64,000 bases of DNA from an uncultured Lachnospiraceae bacterium (GCA_910585465.1 CAJUEW010000001.1:186001-250000), one strand, 5' to 3'; numbered from the stretch's first letter, positions 52,757 to 60,676 are shown. The notes: generated from the letters alone by a model not told the origin. A program made the numbers and translations.

Positions 52757-53009
52757 TTTATAAATAAAAATAAAACCTCCATCCCTTATAGAGACGAAGG
52801 TATCCGTGGTTCCACTCTACTGAAAAGCCTGGGCTTTCCACTCCAAGGCATGTAACGCGTGCACGCGTACAGAGATACTTGTCTTTCCCTCTGTCTGCTC
52901 CCGGATGCACTTTCACCTTCTGCTGCCCGGAACCGCTTTCAGCCAATGACGATCCCTCTCTGACGGCGCGTGGAAGATTACTCTATCCGTTCCCTGCATT
53001 TCATTATAC
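52757..53009 (-). ncRNA. T-box riboswitch, cysteine-specific, upstream of cysE-cysS
   Basis: This 250-bp leader carries the hallmarks of a tRNA-sensing T-box on the minus strand: the T-box sequence GAGTGGAACCACGG (52804-52817), a terminator just after it (CCTTC-GTCTC paired with GGGAT-GGAGG over TATAA, 52776-52800, then a T-rich tract to 52757), and a stem I with candidate specifier TGC (52907-52909) in AAAGTGCATCC. Uncharged tRNA-Cys should favour the antiterminator and permit transcription of cysE, cysS and perhaps the genes behind. Exact ends are estimated. Confidence 0.88.
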
Positions 53010-53015
53010 TTTTAT

Positions 53016-53044
53016 AGAATATGAAATTTAGCCGATTTTGTCAA
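53016..53044 (-). promoter_or_regulatory. Promoter of the T-box/cysE transcript
   Basis: Minus-strand TTGACA (53039-53044) and TATTCT (53016-53021) with a 17-bp spacer, immediately after the GNAT gene. Confidence 0.65.
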
Positions 53045-53047
53045 GTA

Positions 53048-53884
53048 TTAAACCAGTTCCGACAAACAAATCTGAAATCCTTCAAATATCATAGAGGCCA
53101 GCTCTCCCACAGTCAGATCCAGATCCGTCCGTTTTGGCGCTCTGGTAAGCTTTTGAACCTTTCCGGCCTCCCGGGAAACCTCCCACCGGAAGTATCCGTT
53201 ATTGCTGTCGATAATGGAATCCCTGATGTGCAGATATAAAATCTGTTTCCGGTAACTGTTCACCAGACGGAGCATCTGACAGACATCCGTAATCCGGGCC
53301 ATATATGGAGGCAGCTTCTCTTCCGCGGCTTCCCCCTCCTCTGACTTTCTCTCGGCTTTTTGATTTTCCATATACCTTTCATCTCTTTTGCAGAACATCT
53401 GATAACGGGATGCCAGGTAGAGGTTCTGAGTATCCGAATCCATGGCCTCCACTCTTTTGGGAAGCTCCGTATGGGGACAAATCCATACAAAATCAAAGGG
53501 CGCATAAATGCCTTCTCTCGCCGGCATAAGAAATGTAAACGGCATCTTCTGCAGCGCCATATCCCTCAGCGCCTTCTCCAGAAGCAGCCGCATATAGCCC
53601 CTGTGTCTGTACTTGGCATCTGTGGCAACTGCCACAATATAATTGATGCTTACCTCATAGCCGTTCACAATCATTGTGTAAGGATTCAGATGAAGCATGG
53701 ATGCCAGACCGCCGTCCTTCTCCAATGCCAGAATTTCATTATCTCTGATTTTATATTGATAGTAGTAATCCACAAATTTTCTGGTATCCCCGGGAAAAGC
53801 CGCTTCATAAAGCGGCCTGGAATATATTTTCTCTTCCAAAGACAGGTAAAGGGGCATCAATGGTTCCTCTAGCTTTTCCGGCAT
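53048..53884 (-). CDS. Eis-like GNAT N-acetyltransferase
   Basis: This 278-residue acetyltransferase has the acetyl-CoA loop in VAVATDAKYRHRGYMRLLLEKAL (Q/RxxGx-type, near residues 84-106), followed by a mid-domain with FTFLMPAREGIYAPFDF, which matches the Eis/YfeN type with two GNAT-like folds and a small SCP2-like C-terminal domain (LTVGELASMIFEGF). Substrates of such enzymes range from aminoglycosides to protein lysines; this one is unknown. The start is ATG 53884 (GGAGGG eight bases upstream), overlapping ispF by 16 bases. It is co-transcribed with ispF. Confidence 0.78.
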   Translation of the reverse strand: MPEKLEEPLMPLYLSLEEKIYSRPLYEAAFPGDTRKFVDYYYQYKIRDNEILALEKDGGLASMLHLNPYTMIVNGYEVSINYIVAVATDAKYRHRGYMRLLLEKALRDMALQKMPFTFLMPAREGIYAPFDFVWICPHTELPKRVEAMDSDTQNLYLASRYQMFCKRDERYMENQKAERKSEEGEAAEEKLPPYMARITDVCQMLRLVNSYRKQILYLHIRDSIIDSNNGYFRWEVSREAGKVQKLTRAPKRTDLDLTVGELASMIFEGFQICLSELV

Positions 53885-54411
53885 CCTGAGCACCCTCCGC
53901 ATGGCCTGTCCGCCATTCTGTCATCGTCAATATACGCTGTGATAGGCATCAGCGAGCAAATTGCCTGGGAAGAGATTCCTTCCCCTGTTCCGGTAAATCC
54001 AAGCCCTTCCTCTGTCGTAGCCTTAATATTCACCTGACTCTCTGCAAGCTTTAAAGCTTCTGCCACATTTTTTACCATCTGAGGAATATGCGGAGCCATC
54101 TTTGGCTTCTGGGCAATAATTGTCGCATCGATATTAATAATCTGATAATTTTCCTGTTCCAGAAGCCCTCCCACATGCTCCAGAAGTTTCATGCTGGAAA
54201 TTCCCTTGTATGCAGGGTCCGTATCCGGAAAATGCCTTCCGATATCTCCAAGGGCGGCCCCGCCCAGCAGCGCGTCCATAATTGCATGCAGAAGCACGTC
54301 CGCATCCGAATGCCCAAGCAGACCCTTCTCATACGGAATCTTCACTCCGCCGAGAATCAGCTCCCTGTCCTTTGTCAGACGATGTACATCATAGCCTAAA
54401 CCAACTCTCAT
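53869..54411 (-). CDS. ispF: 2-C-methyl-D-erythritol 2,4-cyclodiphosphate synthase
   Basis: IspF makes the cyclic diphosphate of the MEP isoprenoid pathway. Seen: the zinc site GYDVHRL (Asp8, His10), GHSDADVLLHAIMDALLG with the third His, DIGRHFPDTDPAYKG and the C-terminal block KATTEEGLGFTGTGEGISSQA. It is 180 residues long against about 157-160 normally: the extra tail ends PCGGCSGCRKS with Cys171, Cys174 and Cys177. That tail is encoded by the bases that also form the ribosome site of the next gene, so it may have no role. It lies three bases after the fucosyltransferase gene. Confidence 0.95.
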   Translation of the reverse strand: MRVGLGYDVHRLTKDRELILGGVKIPYEKGLLGHSDADVLLHAIMDALLGGAALGDIGRHFPDTDPAYKGISSMKLLEHVGGLLEQENYQIINIDATIIAQKPKMAPHIPQMVKNVAEALKLAESQVNIKATTEEGLGFTGTGEGISSQAICSLMPITAYIDDDRMADRPCGGCSGCRKS

Positions 54412-54414
54412 ATT

Positions 54415-55275
54415 TTATGCCCTCCATTTTATCCATGTCTCCGGAACCACATCTTCCGTCTCTTCCGGAGAGCTGTTAATCCATTTTTCCGGTGCGATCA
54501 CTGTCTTTTCCGGGTTCTGGTTCAGCCAGGCTCCCCACCAGCTAAAGGAGCTGTTTGCCACAATATTATGCCTGCAAAGGCTCATAAGCTGCATATCCCG
54601 GAAGCTGTCCGTACCGCTGTTTCCTGTTACAATCTGGCAGTCTGCCTCTCTAAAATGCTCCTTAGCCCAGGCTGTATCGTTTGTAAAAATATAGAACCTG
54701 GCCTTTCCCGGGTACCTTTCCCGGAAATATTCCATCGCCCAGGCATAATAGTCAGGCGTGCAGATATTCTGAAGATAAGAATAATTCAAATAATCTCCTC
54801 TGCGTATATGGACGCTGACGGAAAGACTGCCCTTCATCTGTTCTGCATCATCCCGCTGCTTTTCAGTAGAAAATTCCGGGAACCGGTAAGCTTCCAGTAT
54901 TTTTCCCCGGATATCCGAAAAATATTTTTCGCTCTGCCAGTAGCCCTCCAAATAGTATCCGTCCAGCTTCAGCACATGTTCATCAAACGCATAGGATTCA
55001 TGATTGTAGATCGTCTTTTTTCCAAAAGAAGTTCTTTTCAGAAGTTCCGTCAGATGATTGGCCTTCCGGTAGCCCAGACTACGGATTTCCCGGACGCTGG
55101 CAAACGGACAGTCAATTCCGAATACCTTGTCCAGTTCAAAATCATTGTGTACATGGTGCTCCGCATACTTGGTTATATCGATCTTTATCTGCCTGCCCAT
55201 GCTCATAAGCTTCATGGCCAACGCATACTGGAACATCTGATTGCCAAGACCGCCGTCTATCCATACAATATTCAT
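54415..55275 (-). CDS. Alpha-1,2-fucosyltransferase-like glycosyltransferase (GT11)
   Basis: This 286-residue enzyme matches family GT11, which transfers fucose (or related deoxyhexoses) from GDP-sugar to a galactose end. Seen: GGLGNQMFQYALA at the start, the donor-binding motif VSVHIRRGDYLN near residue 155, a late NSSFSWWGAWLN block and PEKWIN. The start is ATG 55275, just after AAAGGAGG; a longer reading frame would run into tRNA-Met. It sits between a tRNA pair and ispF, apart from other polysaccharide genes. The acceptor is unknown; surface glycan decoration is inferred. Confidence 0.88.
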   Translation of the reverse strand: MNIVWIDGGLGNQMFQYALAMKLMSMGRQIKIDITKYAEHHVHNDFELDKVFGIDCPFASVREIRSLGYRKANHLTELLKRTSFGKKTIYNHESYAFDEHVLKLDGYYLEGYWQSEKYFSDIRGKILEAYRFPEFSTEKQRDDAEQMKGSLSVSVHIRRGDYLNYSYLQNICTPDYYAWAMEYFRERYPGKARFYIFTNDTAWAKEHFREADCQIVTGNSGTDSFRDMQLMSLCRHNIVANSSFSWWGAWLNQNPEKTVIAPEKWINSSPEETEDVVPETWIKWRA

Positions 55276-55317
55276 ACCGTTTCCTCCTTTTGGCCCTGTT
55301 TTTCCTGCTTTACGGCT

Positions 55318-55350
55318 AAAAAAAGAGCTTCCTAATCGCTTAGGAAGCTT
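55318..55350 (-). terminator. Terminator of the tRNA-Val/tRNA-Met unit
   Basis: AGCTTCCTAA (55326-55335) pairs perfectly with TTAGGAAGCT (55340-55349) over a four-base loop and, on the minus strand, continues with CTTTTTTT. Confidence 0.88.
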
Positions 55351-55353
55351 AAG

Positions 55354-55427
55354 TAGCGAGAGGGGGACTCGAACCCTCGACACCACGGGTATGAACCGTG
55401 TGCTCTAGCCAGCTGAGCTATCTCGCC
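55354..55427 (-). tRNA. tRNA-Met (anticodon CAT)
   Basis: Cloverleaf on the minus strand: acceptor GGCGAGA/TCTCGCT, D arm GCTC/GAGC, anticodon stem CACGG/CCGTG with loop TTCATAC (CAT), T loop TTCGAGT. The anticodon stem lacks the three G-C pairs of an initiator tRNA and the first pair is formed (G-U), so this is an elongator Met tRNA; tRNA-Ile with a modified CAT anticodon is possible. The T stem has one A-C mismatch. Confidence 0.92.
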
Positions 55428-55442
55428 ATATCTGTATTTCAA

Positions 55443-55515
55443 TGGGACCTATAGGGCTCGAACCTATGACCCTCTGCTTGTAAGGCAGATGCTCTCCCAG
55501 CTGAGCTAAGATCCC
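55443..55515 (-). tRNA. tRNA-Val (anticodon TAC)
   Basis: Cloverleaf on the minus strand: acceptor GGGATCT/AGGTCCC, D arm GCTC/GAGC, anticodon stem TCTGC/GCAGA with loop CTTACAA (TAC), T stem ATAGG/CCTAT. It is transcribed with tRNA-Met 15 bp downstream from one promoter. Confidence 0.95.
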
Positions 55516-55551
55516 ATTTTTCTACCAGTTATTCTCACAACCGACTTCGTT

Positions 55552-55580
55552 ATGATACCAAAACAAAAGCGGATTGTCAA
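55552..55580 (-). promoter_or_regulatory. Promoter of the tRNA-Val/tRNA-Met unit
   Basis: Minus-strand TTGACA (55575-55580) and TATCAT (55552-55557) with a 17-bp spacer, the same box pair as before tRNA-Thr. Confidence 0.82.
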
Positions 55581-55614
55581 TAACTTTTTTCAACTTTTTT
55601 CTCTTTCTCCCTTT

Positions 55615-56562
55615 TTATCTTACCTGCGTTTCCTGAAGATACCTTTCCAGCTCTTCCTCCCATGAGTGATACGCCTGTTCCCCTCTGTGATCCGGAAGCT
55701 CATAATGCTCTTTTAAGTAGACTGCCAGATAATCAGATATTTTTACAGCGCCGTAAATATTCAGATGATCTCCATAATCCATGGTTTCCTTTGTCCAGTC
55801 TATATCCGGACCGGTTCCCTTCAGATTAAAATCAATATACGGCAGGCTGTTATGATCCGCAAACTTTTGAATCGCATTATGCTTCTGATAGCTGTAGTTC
55901 ATGGGTGAAGGCGTGGATACCAGCAGAACCTGGATATTCTGTTCCCCGCATATTTTTAAAATATCATTCAGACGGTATCTGACCAGAGCGGCCAGCTTCT
56001 GGCTCTCCTCCGTCTCCTCCATATAATTCCCGCAATCATAGGGAGTTATTTCTCCATGTATCTGAAAGCCCTTGTAATATCCGTTCAGAACAGCGCCTTT
56101 GTTTCCTGAAAATGATTTCCATATATTGTGAAAACGGAAGACAGGAAAATAATAATACACCATCTCAGCCAACGAATTTTCGGTTTCTGAAAAAACACCT
56201 TCATACCTGAAAAAAATATTCGTCTCCAGTATCACCAGCCGGGGGGCCTGTGTCTTTAATGCCTGCTTCAGCAAATAATAGGACTCTGTCGCTCTCTGTC
56301 CGGACTGTCCGCACACATAAGATGTGATTCCCTGTTCCTTCCACAGCTCCATCGGAGAAATGTTCGCAATGCTCAGACTGTCGCCCAGTATAAGAACATC
56401 CACCGAATTCTCTGCCTCCGACAGAATCCCCGCAATGCACTGATCCCTTCCCTCCACACGCTTTGCCAGATTAATATGATCGGGGCTGCAGACCGCAGAG
56501 GCTCCTGCCAGCATCAGTACCAGCAGCAGGAAAAATAATATTTTTCTTTTAAAATCCCGCAT
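55615..56562 (-). CDS. SGNH-fold hydrolase/acyltransferase partner of MBOAT
   Basis: This 315-residue extracytoplasmic protein has one N-terminal membrane anchor (about 8-27) and an SGNH-like domain: VLILGDSLSIAN with the candidate nucleophile Ser62, an Asn/Gly block near YVCGQSGQRA, and the late Asp-His pair DYGDHLN. Such proteins (AlgJ/AlgX/PatB/DltD types) take acyl groups moved across the membrane by an MBOAT protein and attach them to polysaccharide, peptidoglycan or teichoic acid. It overlaps the MBOAT gene by 14 bases. The target polymer is unknown. Confidence 0.82.
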   Translation of the reverse strand: MRDFKRKILFFLLLVLMLAGASAVCSPDHINLAKRVEGRDQCIAGILSEAENSVDVLILGDSLSIANISPMELWKEQGITSYVCGQSGQRATESYYLLKQALKTQAPRLVILETNIFFRYEGVFSETENSLAEMVYYYFPVFRFHNIWKSFSGNKGAVLNGYYKGFQIHGEITPYDCGNYMEETEESQKLAALVRYRLNDILKICGEQNIQVLLVSTPSPMNYSYQKHNAIQKFADHNSLPYIDFNLKGTGPDIDWTKETMDYGDHLNIYGAVKISDYLAVYLKEHYELPDHRGEQAYHSWEEELERYLQETQVR

Positions 56563-58078
56563 AAATCAAATCCACCTGTAAATATCCCGCCCCATAGGCT
56601 CCAAAAATGATAACCGCAAAAATCAACCCGTAGTAGACGCTCCAGCGAACCGCAGCACAGGACTTCTGCAGCTTTTCCTGAATATCTGTCTTTCTCTCCT
56701 TCAGCGAGCCAACTGCTGCCGCGATCATGCACCCTGCCAGTATAACCGCATAATCATTGCCGTCAAGCCCTAATGTCATTAAGGTTCCGTCCCATAGCTG
56801 CTCCAGGCGGAATTCTCTGAAAATGCTGATAAACATTTTCATTCCGATGCTCAGACTGTCCGCGCGGAAAAAAAGCTCTCCGATAAATATAATACACCAT
56901 GTTTTCAAAATCTGAAGCCTTTTAAGCAAAACAGACGACGGCTCAATATGGCATAAAGCCATCAGACGGCTGTGCACAGGCTCAAAAGCAATACCAAGAA
57001 GAATAAGGACAAAATAATACATGCCATAGAAAATATAGCTCCATCTTGCCCCATGCCACAGACCGTTGCAGAGCCATACCGGAAACAGTCCGCATGCGTA
57101 GGCTATCAGCTTTGTCATATATTTCCCTGCATGCTTCCGTCCGTACCGGTTCCACTTTTTTAAAATTCCGGAAACGGATATGGGGTAAAATATATAGGTC
57201 CGAAACCATACTCCCAGCGTAATATGCCATCTTTTCCAAAACTCTGACGCACTTCTGGAGCAGAATGGCTGCCTGAAATTTTCCGGCAGACGGATACCAA
57301 ACATCCATCCGTTTCCGATGATAATGTCCATAGTTCCGGAAAATTCCATATAAAGCTGGATCGTATAACCGATCGCGGCGGCAATCACAGCGACTCCTCC
57401 GTATCCCTCATAGCCGTCAAATACGGTTTTAACCAGAAGATACAACCGATCGGCAATCACCATTTTTTTGAACAGCCCCCAAAGAATTCGGATACAGCCT
57501 GCCCGCAGGTTCTCCTCTTTAATCGGAAGTCCCTCCCAGAGGCTGTCCGCCGTATCGGAATAGCTGCAGATAGGCCCCTCCATGATCTGCGGAAAAAATG
57601 CCAGAAACAGCGCCAGCTTTCCCGGATGCTTCTCCGGCTTTACCTTTCCCCAGTAAATATCTGCCAGATAACCCGCCGCCTGAAGCGTATAAAAGGATAT
57701 TCCTATAGGCAATGCCCACTTTATCACCGGGATTCTGTATGCCGTATCCGTTTTTTCCAGCAGTCCGTTTATATTTTCTGCAGACCAGGGGCTGTATTTC
57801 AGAAAAAAAAGAACTCCAAGCAAAACCAGAATTCCGACTGACAAAATTATTCTTTTCTTTTTTTTGCTTCTGTCCTGCCCATACAGCATATGGCCAATCC
57901 AATAGGTCCACGCAGTTGTGGCCATAAAAAGCAGAATCAGCTGCCTGCTTATAAAAAAGAAAAACAGATAGCTGTATCCCAGCAATACCTTCCATCTCCA
58001 CTTCTGCGGCGCCAGCTGATAAGTGCACAGCACAGCCGGCAGAAAAAGAAATAAATATATCGATTTATGATATGCCAT
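56549..58078 (-). CDS. MBOAT family O-acyltransferase (AlgI/DltB-like)
   Basis: This 509-residue polytopic membrane protein has ten or more hydrophobic segments. The family blocks are present: ALPIGISFYTLQAAGYLADIYWGK, FFPQIMEGPICSY, FWKRWHITLGVWFRTYIFYP and the catalytic His in CNGLWHGARWSYIFYG. It moves acyl groups, usually acetyl, from inside to the outer surface for its SGNH partner. The start is ATG 58078 with GGAGG eight bases upstream. DltA, DltC and alginate genes are absent, so polysaccharide or peptidoglycan O-acetylation is the more likely role. Confidence 0.9.
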   Translation of the reverse strand: MAYHKSIYLFLFLPAVLCTYQLAPQKWRWKVLLGYSYLFFFFISRQLILLFMATTAWTYWIGHMLYGQDRSKKKKRIILSVGILVLLGVLFFLKYSPWSAENINGLLEKTDTAYRIPVIKWALPIGISFYTLQAAGYLADIYWGKVKPEKHPGKLALFLAFFPQIMEGPICSYSDTADSLWEGLPIKEENLRAGCIRILWGLFKKMVIADRLYLLVKTVFDGYEGYGGVAVIAAAIGYTIQLYMEFSGTMDIIIGNGWMFGIRLPENFRQPFCSRSASEFWKRWHITLGVWFRTYIFYPISVSGILKKWNRYGRKHAGKYMTKLIAYACGLFPVWLCNGLWHGARWSYIFYGMYYFVLILLGIAFEPVHSRLMALCHIEPSSVLLKRLQILKTWCIIFIGELFFRADSLSIGMKMFISIFREFRLEQLWDGTLMTLGLDGNDYAVILAGCMIAAAVGSLKERKTDIQEKLQKSCAAVRWSVYYGLIFAVIIFGAYGAGYLQVDLIYAGF

Positions 58079-58175
58079 CACATAATCCTCCAAAATCTCC
58101 TGACCATATGCCGCTTCTTCATGCAGCGGTCCGTATTTGATATATCGACAGCTTTATCATAATTTATTATCCCTT

Positions 58176-60221
58176 TTACGCCTTAATAAATTCTGAAAGA
58201 TTACTTTCCCTGAAAAATATACCCGAAATCCTTCCGGTGATCCCCAGCAAAATCAACCCCGAATTAATCCCCACAATCTGAATATAGTTCTTCCGTATCC
58301 TTCCCAGCAGCCCGGAGCTGATGGAACGCAGGGTTACAAGTCCTGACAGGTTGTCAGCCTCAATGGTGATATCCGCAATCTCTCTGGCAATCTGCGCTCC
58401 GTCACTGATGGCAATCCCTACGTCTGCCGCGGAAAGGGCCGGGGAGTCATTGATTCCGTCTCCCACCATAATTACCTTTCTGCCTGCCGCCTGCTCTTTC
58501 TTCACAAAATCTGCCTTCTCTTCCGGCAGCACTTCCGAGTAATATTCGTCCACACCTAACCTGGCAGCAATGGAGGCAGCAGTCCGCTCACTGTCCCCGG
58601 TCATCATCACAAGCTTATCAAAGCCGGCTTTCCGCAGCGCTCCAACCACTTCTGCGGCTTCCTCCCGCAGAGGGTCTTCAATACAGATCACCGCCGCCAA
58701 CCGCTTCTCTATGGCCAGATACAGATGAGAATATTCTTCCGGAAGCCGGTCAAACCGTTCCTCAAGCCCCTCCGGTACGACACAGCCCTCGTCCTCAAAC
58801 ACGAAATGATAGCTTCCGATAACCACCTTCTGTCCGTCAATCGTAGAGGATATTCCATGAGCCACAATATATTCCACCCTGGAATGAGTTTCCTCATGGG
58901 TAAGCCCCTTTTCACTGGCAGCGTGAACCACCGCCCTGGCCATGGAATGGGGAAAATGCTCTTCCAGACATGCTGCAATACGCAGCAGTTCATCCGGGGT
59001 TTCCTCCACAAAGGGTACCACGTCCACAACCGTTGGCCGCGCTCTGGTCAGCGTCCCCGTCTTATCAAAGATAATGGTATCTGCCTCGGAAACCTTTTCC
59101 AGGAATGTTCCGCCCTTTACGGTAATCCGGTGTGCTCCCGCTTCCCGGATAGCCGACAGCACAGAAACCGGCATGGCCAGCTTTAAGGCGCAGGAAAAAT
59201 CCACCATCAGAACAGACAATGCCTTCGACACATTTCTGGTCAGGAGATATACGAGGGCCGTGCCGGCCAAGGTATAGGGCACCAGCCGGTCAGCCAGCCG
59301 TGCGGCCCTCCCCTCCGCATTGGACTTCAGCTTTTCTGATTCCTCTATCATCCGCACAATCTTTTCATATTTATTGGAACCGGAATTTTCCTTTACACAG
59401 ATGGTAAGCTCTCCTTCCTCCAGCACAGTTCCCGCATAGACATAGCCGCCCTTTTCCTTGGACACCGGCAGTGCCTCTCCTGTCAGGGAGGACTGGTTCA
59501 CCGCCCCGCTGCCTTCCGCAACCACACCGTCAAAGGGAATCACATTGCCCATGCGGAGCACCACATGATCTCCTTCCCTGACCTGTTCCGTATCCACCAG
59601 AACCTCCCTGCCGTCTGCAAGGAGCCATACTCTGTTAATATTCAGAGACATGCTCCTTGCCAGGTCATCTACTGATTTTTTATGGGTCCACTCCTCCAGA
59701 ATTTCCCCGATTCCAAGGAGAAACATGACAGAGCCCGCTGTTTTCATGTCCCGGCGCAGAAGGGATACGGTAATGGCGGTTCCGTCCAGAACAGAAACCC
59801 CCAGTTTTCCCCGGCACAGGGTATGGACGCCTTTCCAGATAAATCTGGCCGACCGGCAGCCGGCAGCTGCACACCTGACCGTTACGGGAAGGAACAGCTT
59901 TCCTGCCATACGCAGCACTACTTTCCAGGTAATTTTGTCCTGATAGTAATGGTTTACCTTCCGCCCGGAATTCTGCCATACATCCTCCGGCACAGAGATC
60001 CTCTCGCCGGAAAACCGCTGAAGAAGCTTTATCAGGTCGCTCCTTTCTCCCGTATAGCAGATGACCGCATCCCGGCTCCTTTCATAGACCTTTGCCCTGG
60101 TGACGGAAGGCTGGCAAAGCAGGCCATACTGGAGGATATCCGCCTCCTTGCATGACATCTGCCCATGAAAGATATGTATCCGCATCCGCCCTTTGATTTC
60201 ATGTAATATTCTAAATCTCAT
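58176..60221 (-). CDS. Heavy-metal P1B-type ATPase with SCALK metal-site motif
   Basis: This is an ion-pumping ATPase of 681 residues. Seen: an N-terminal HMA-like domain without the usual CxxC (starts RFRILHEIKGRMRIHI), TGEA actuator loop at 248-251, phosphorylation motif DKTGT at 386-390, and VMVGDGINDSPALSAADVGIAI late in the protein. The transmembrane metal motif is SCALK (343-347) where well-known pumps have CPC, SPC or CPH, which places it in a poorly defined group; relatives such as mycobacterial CtpC have been linked to Mn or Zn. It overlaps the DUF6110-like gene and lies in an operon headed by a Fur-like regulator. Confidence 0.9.
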   Translation of the reverse strand: MRFRILHEIKGRMRIHIFHGQMSCKEADILQYGLLCQPSVTRAKVYERSRDAVICYTGERSDLIKLLQRFSGERISVPEDVWQNSGRKVNHYYQDKITWKVVLRMAGKLFLPVTVRCAAAGCRSARFIWKGVHTLCRGKLGVSVLDGTAITVSLLRRDMKTAGSVMFLLGIGEILEEWTHKKSVDDLARSMSLNINRVWLLADGREVLVDTEQVREGDHVVLRMGNVIPFDGVVAEGSGAVNQSSLTGEALPVSKEKGGYVYAGTVLEEGELTICVKENSGSNKYEKIVRMIEESEKLKSNAEGRAARLADRLVPYTLAGTALVYLLTRNVSKALSVLMVDFSCALKLAMPVSVLSAIREAGAHRITVKGGTFLEKVSEADTIIFDKTGTLTRARPTVVDVVPFVEETPDELLRIAACLEEHFPHSMARAVVHAASEKGLTHEETHSRVEYIVAHGISSTIDGQKVVIGSYHFVFEDEGCVVPEGLEERFDRLPEEYSHLYLAIEKRLAAVICIEDPLREEAAEVVGALRKAGFDKLVMMTGDSERTAASIAARLGVDEYYSEVLPEEKADFVKKEQAAGRKVIMVGDGINDSPALSAADVGIAISDGAQIAREIADITIEADNLSGLVTLRSISSGLLGRIRKNYIQIVGINSGLILLGITGRISGIFFRESNLSEFIKA

Positions 60222-60529
60222 GATTGAGAAACCGGTGTTTCTTTGAAATCATCCGCTGCTTCGCTTTCATCTTCAAATTCCGTCTCCTCTGCGGCCCTCT
60301 TCTCATTGATCTCCAGGGCTTCCGCATAAATGTCCTCCGCATTTTCCTGGACGATACTGACCGTTCTCATGATACACTCTTTCGCCCGAAGCACGGCGGC
60401 AGTACAGGAAACATATACCTTTTTTGCGTCCTTACTGGATAACACTTTGATACCCGCCGTACCGAACAGTACTCCTGCAGCAAAGATTCCCGTCTTTTTT
60501 ACGTTCAATTTTTCTAACATGTCCATCAT
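60218..60529 (-). CDS. DUF6110-like small membrane-associated protein
   Basis: This 103-residue protein has one hydrophobic segment (GIFAAGVLFGTAGIKVL, about 14-30), a Lys-rich middle and a very acidic C-terminal third. It resembles what I know as DUF6110, found next to this kind of ATPase in Clostridia (name from memory). AGGAGG lies 11 bases before the ATG, and the stop overlaps the ATPase start by four bases, which implies coupled translation and perhaps a role as an accessory or regulatory subunit. Confidence 0.75.
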   Translation of the reverse strand: MMDMLEKLNVKKTGIFAAGVLFGTAGIKVLSSKDAKKVYVSCTAAVLRAKECIMRTVSIVQENAEDIYAEALEINEKRAAEETEFEDESEAADDFKETPVSQS

Positions 60530-60550
60530 AGCAAGTAGTTCCTCCTTCGC

Positions 60551-60631
60551 TTATTTGTGTTTATAGCCGGTGTAGAATGCCATAACCATACAGATCACTG
60601 CAGCCCACGCCCAGAATTTGTGATTTTTCAT
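60551..60631 (-). CDS. 26-residue membrane peptide in the metal ATPase operon
   Basis: This is a very short gene not seen by length-filtered gene finders. The peptide starts MKNHKFWAWAAVICMVMAF and ends YTGYKHK: one membrane helix flanked by positive residues. The support is a perfect AAAGGAGG placed eight bases before the ATG and its position between the Fur-like regulator and the DUF6110-like gene (21 bp before it). Small single-helix proteins often bind and tune transport ATPases; that role is only inferred here. Confidence 0.7.
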   Translation of the reverse strand: MKNHKFWAWAAVICMVMAFYTGYKHK

Positions 60632-60655
60632 ATGGCAGCCCTCCTTTAAATACTC

Positions 60656-60667
60656 CCATTATAATGG
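60656..60667. promoter_or_regulatory. 12-bp palindrome with internal -10 box downstream of the Fur-like gene
   Basis: CCATTATAATGG is a perfect palindrome in the 45-bp gap before the 26-residue peptide. On the minus strand it contains TATAAT, with TGGAAA 17 bp upstream, so it could be an internal promoter under operator control. Confidence 0.4.
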
Positions 60668-60676
60668 ATGAGAAAC

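Noticed and set aside
55276..55386. Longer start for the fucosyltransferase gene
   Set aside because: It would be translated from tRNA-Met and its terminator; AAAGGAGG marks ATG 55275.
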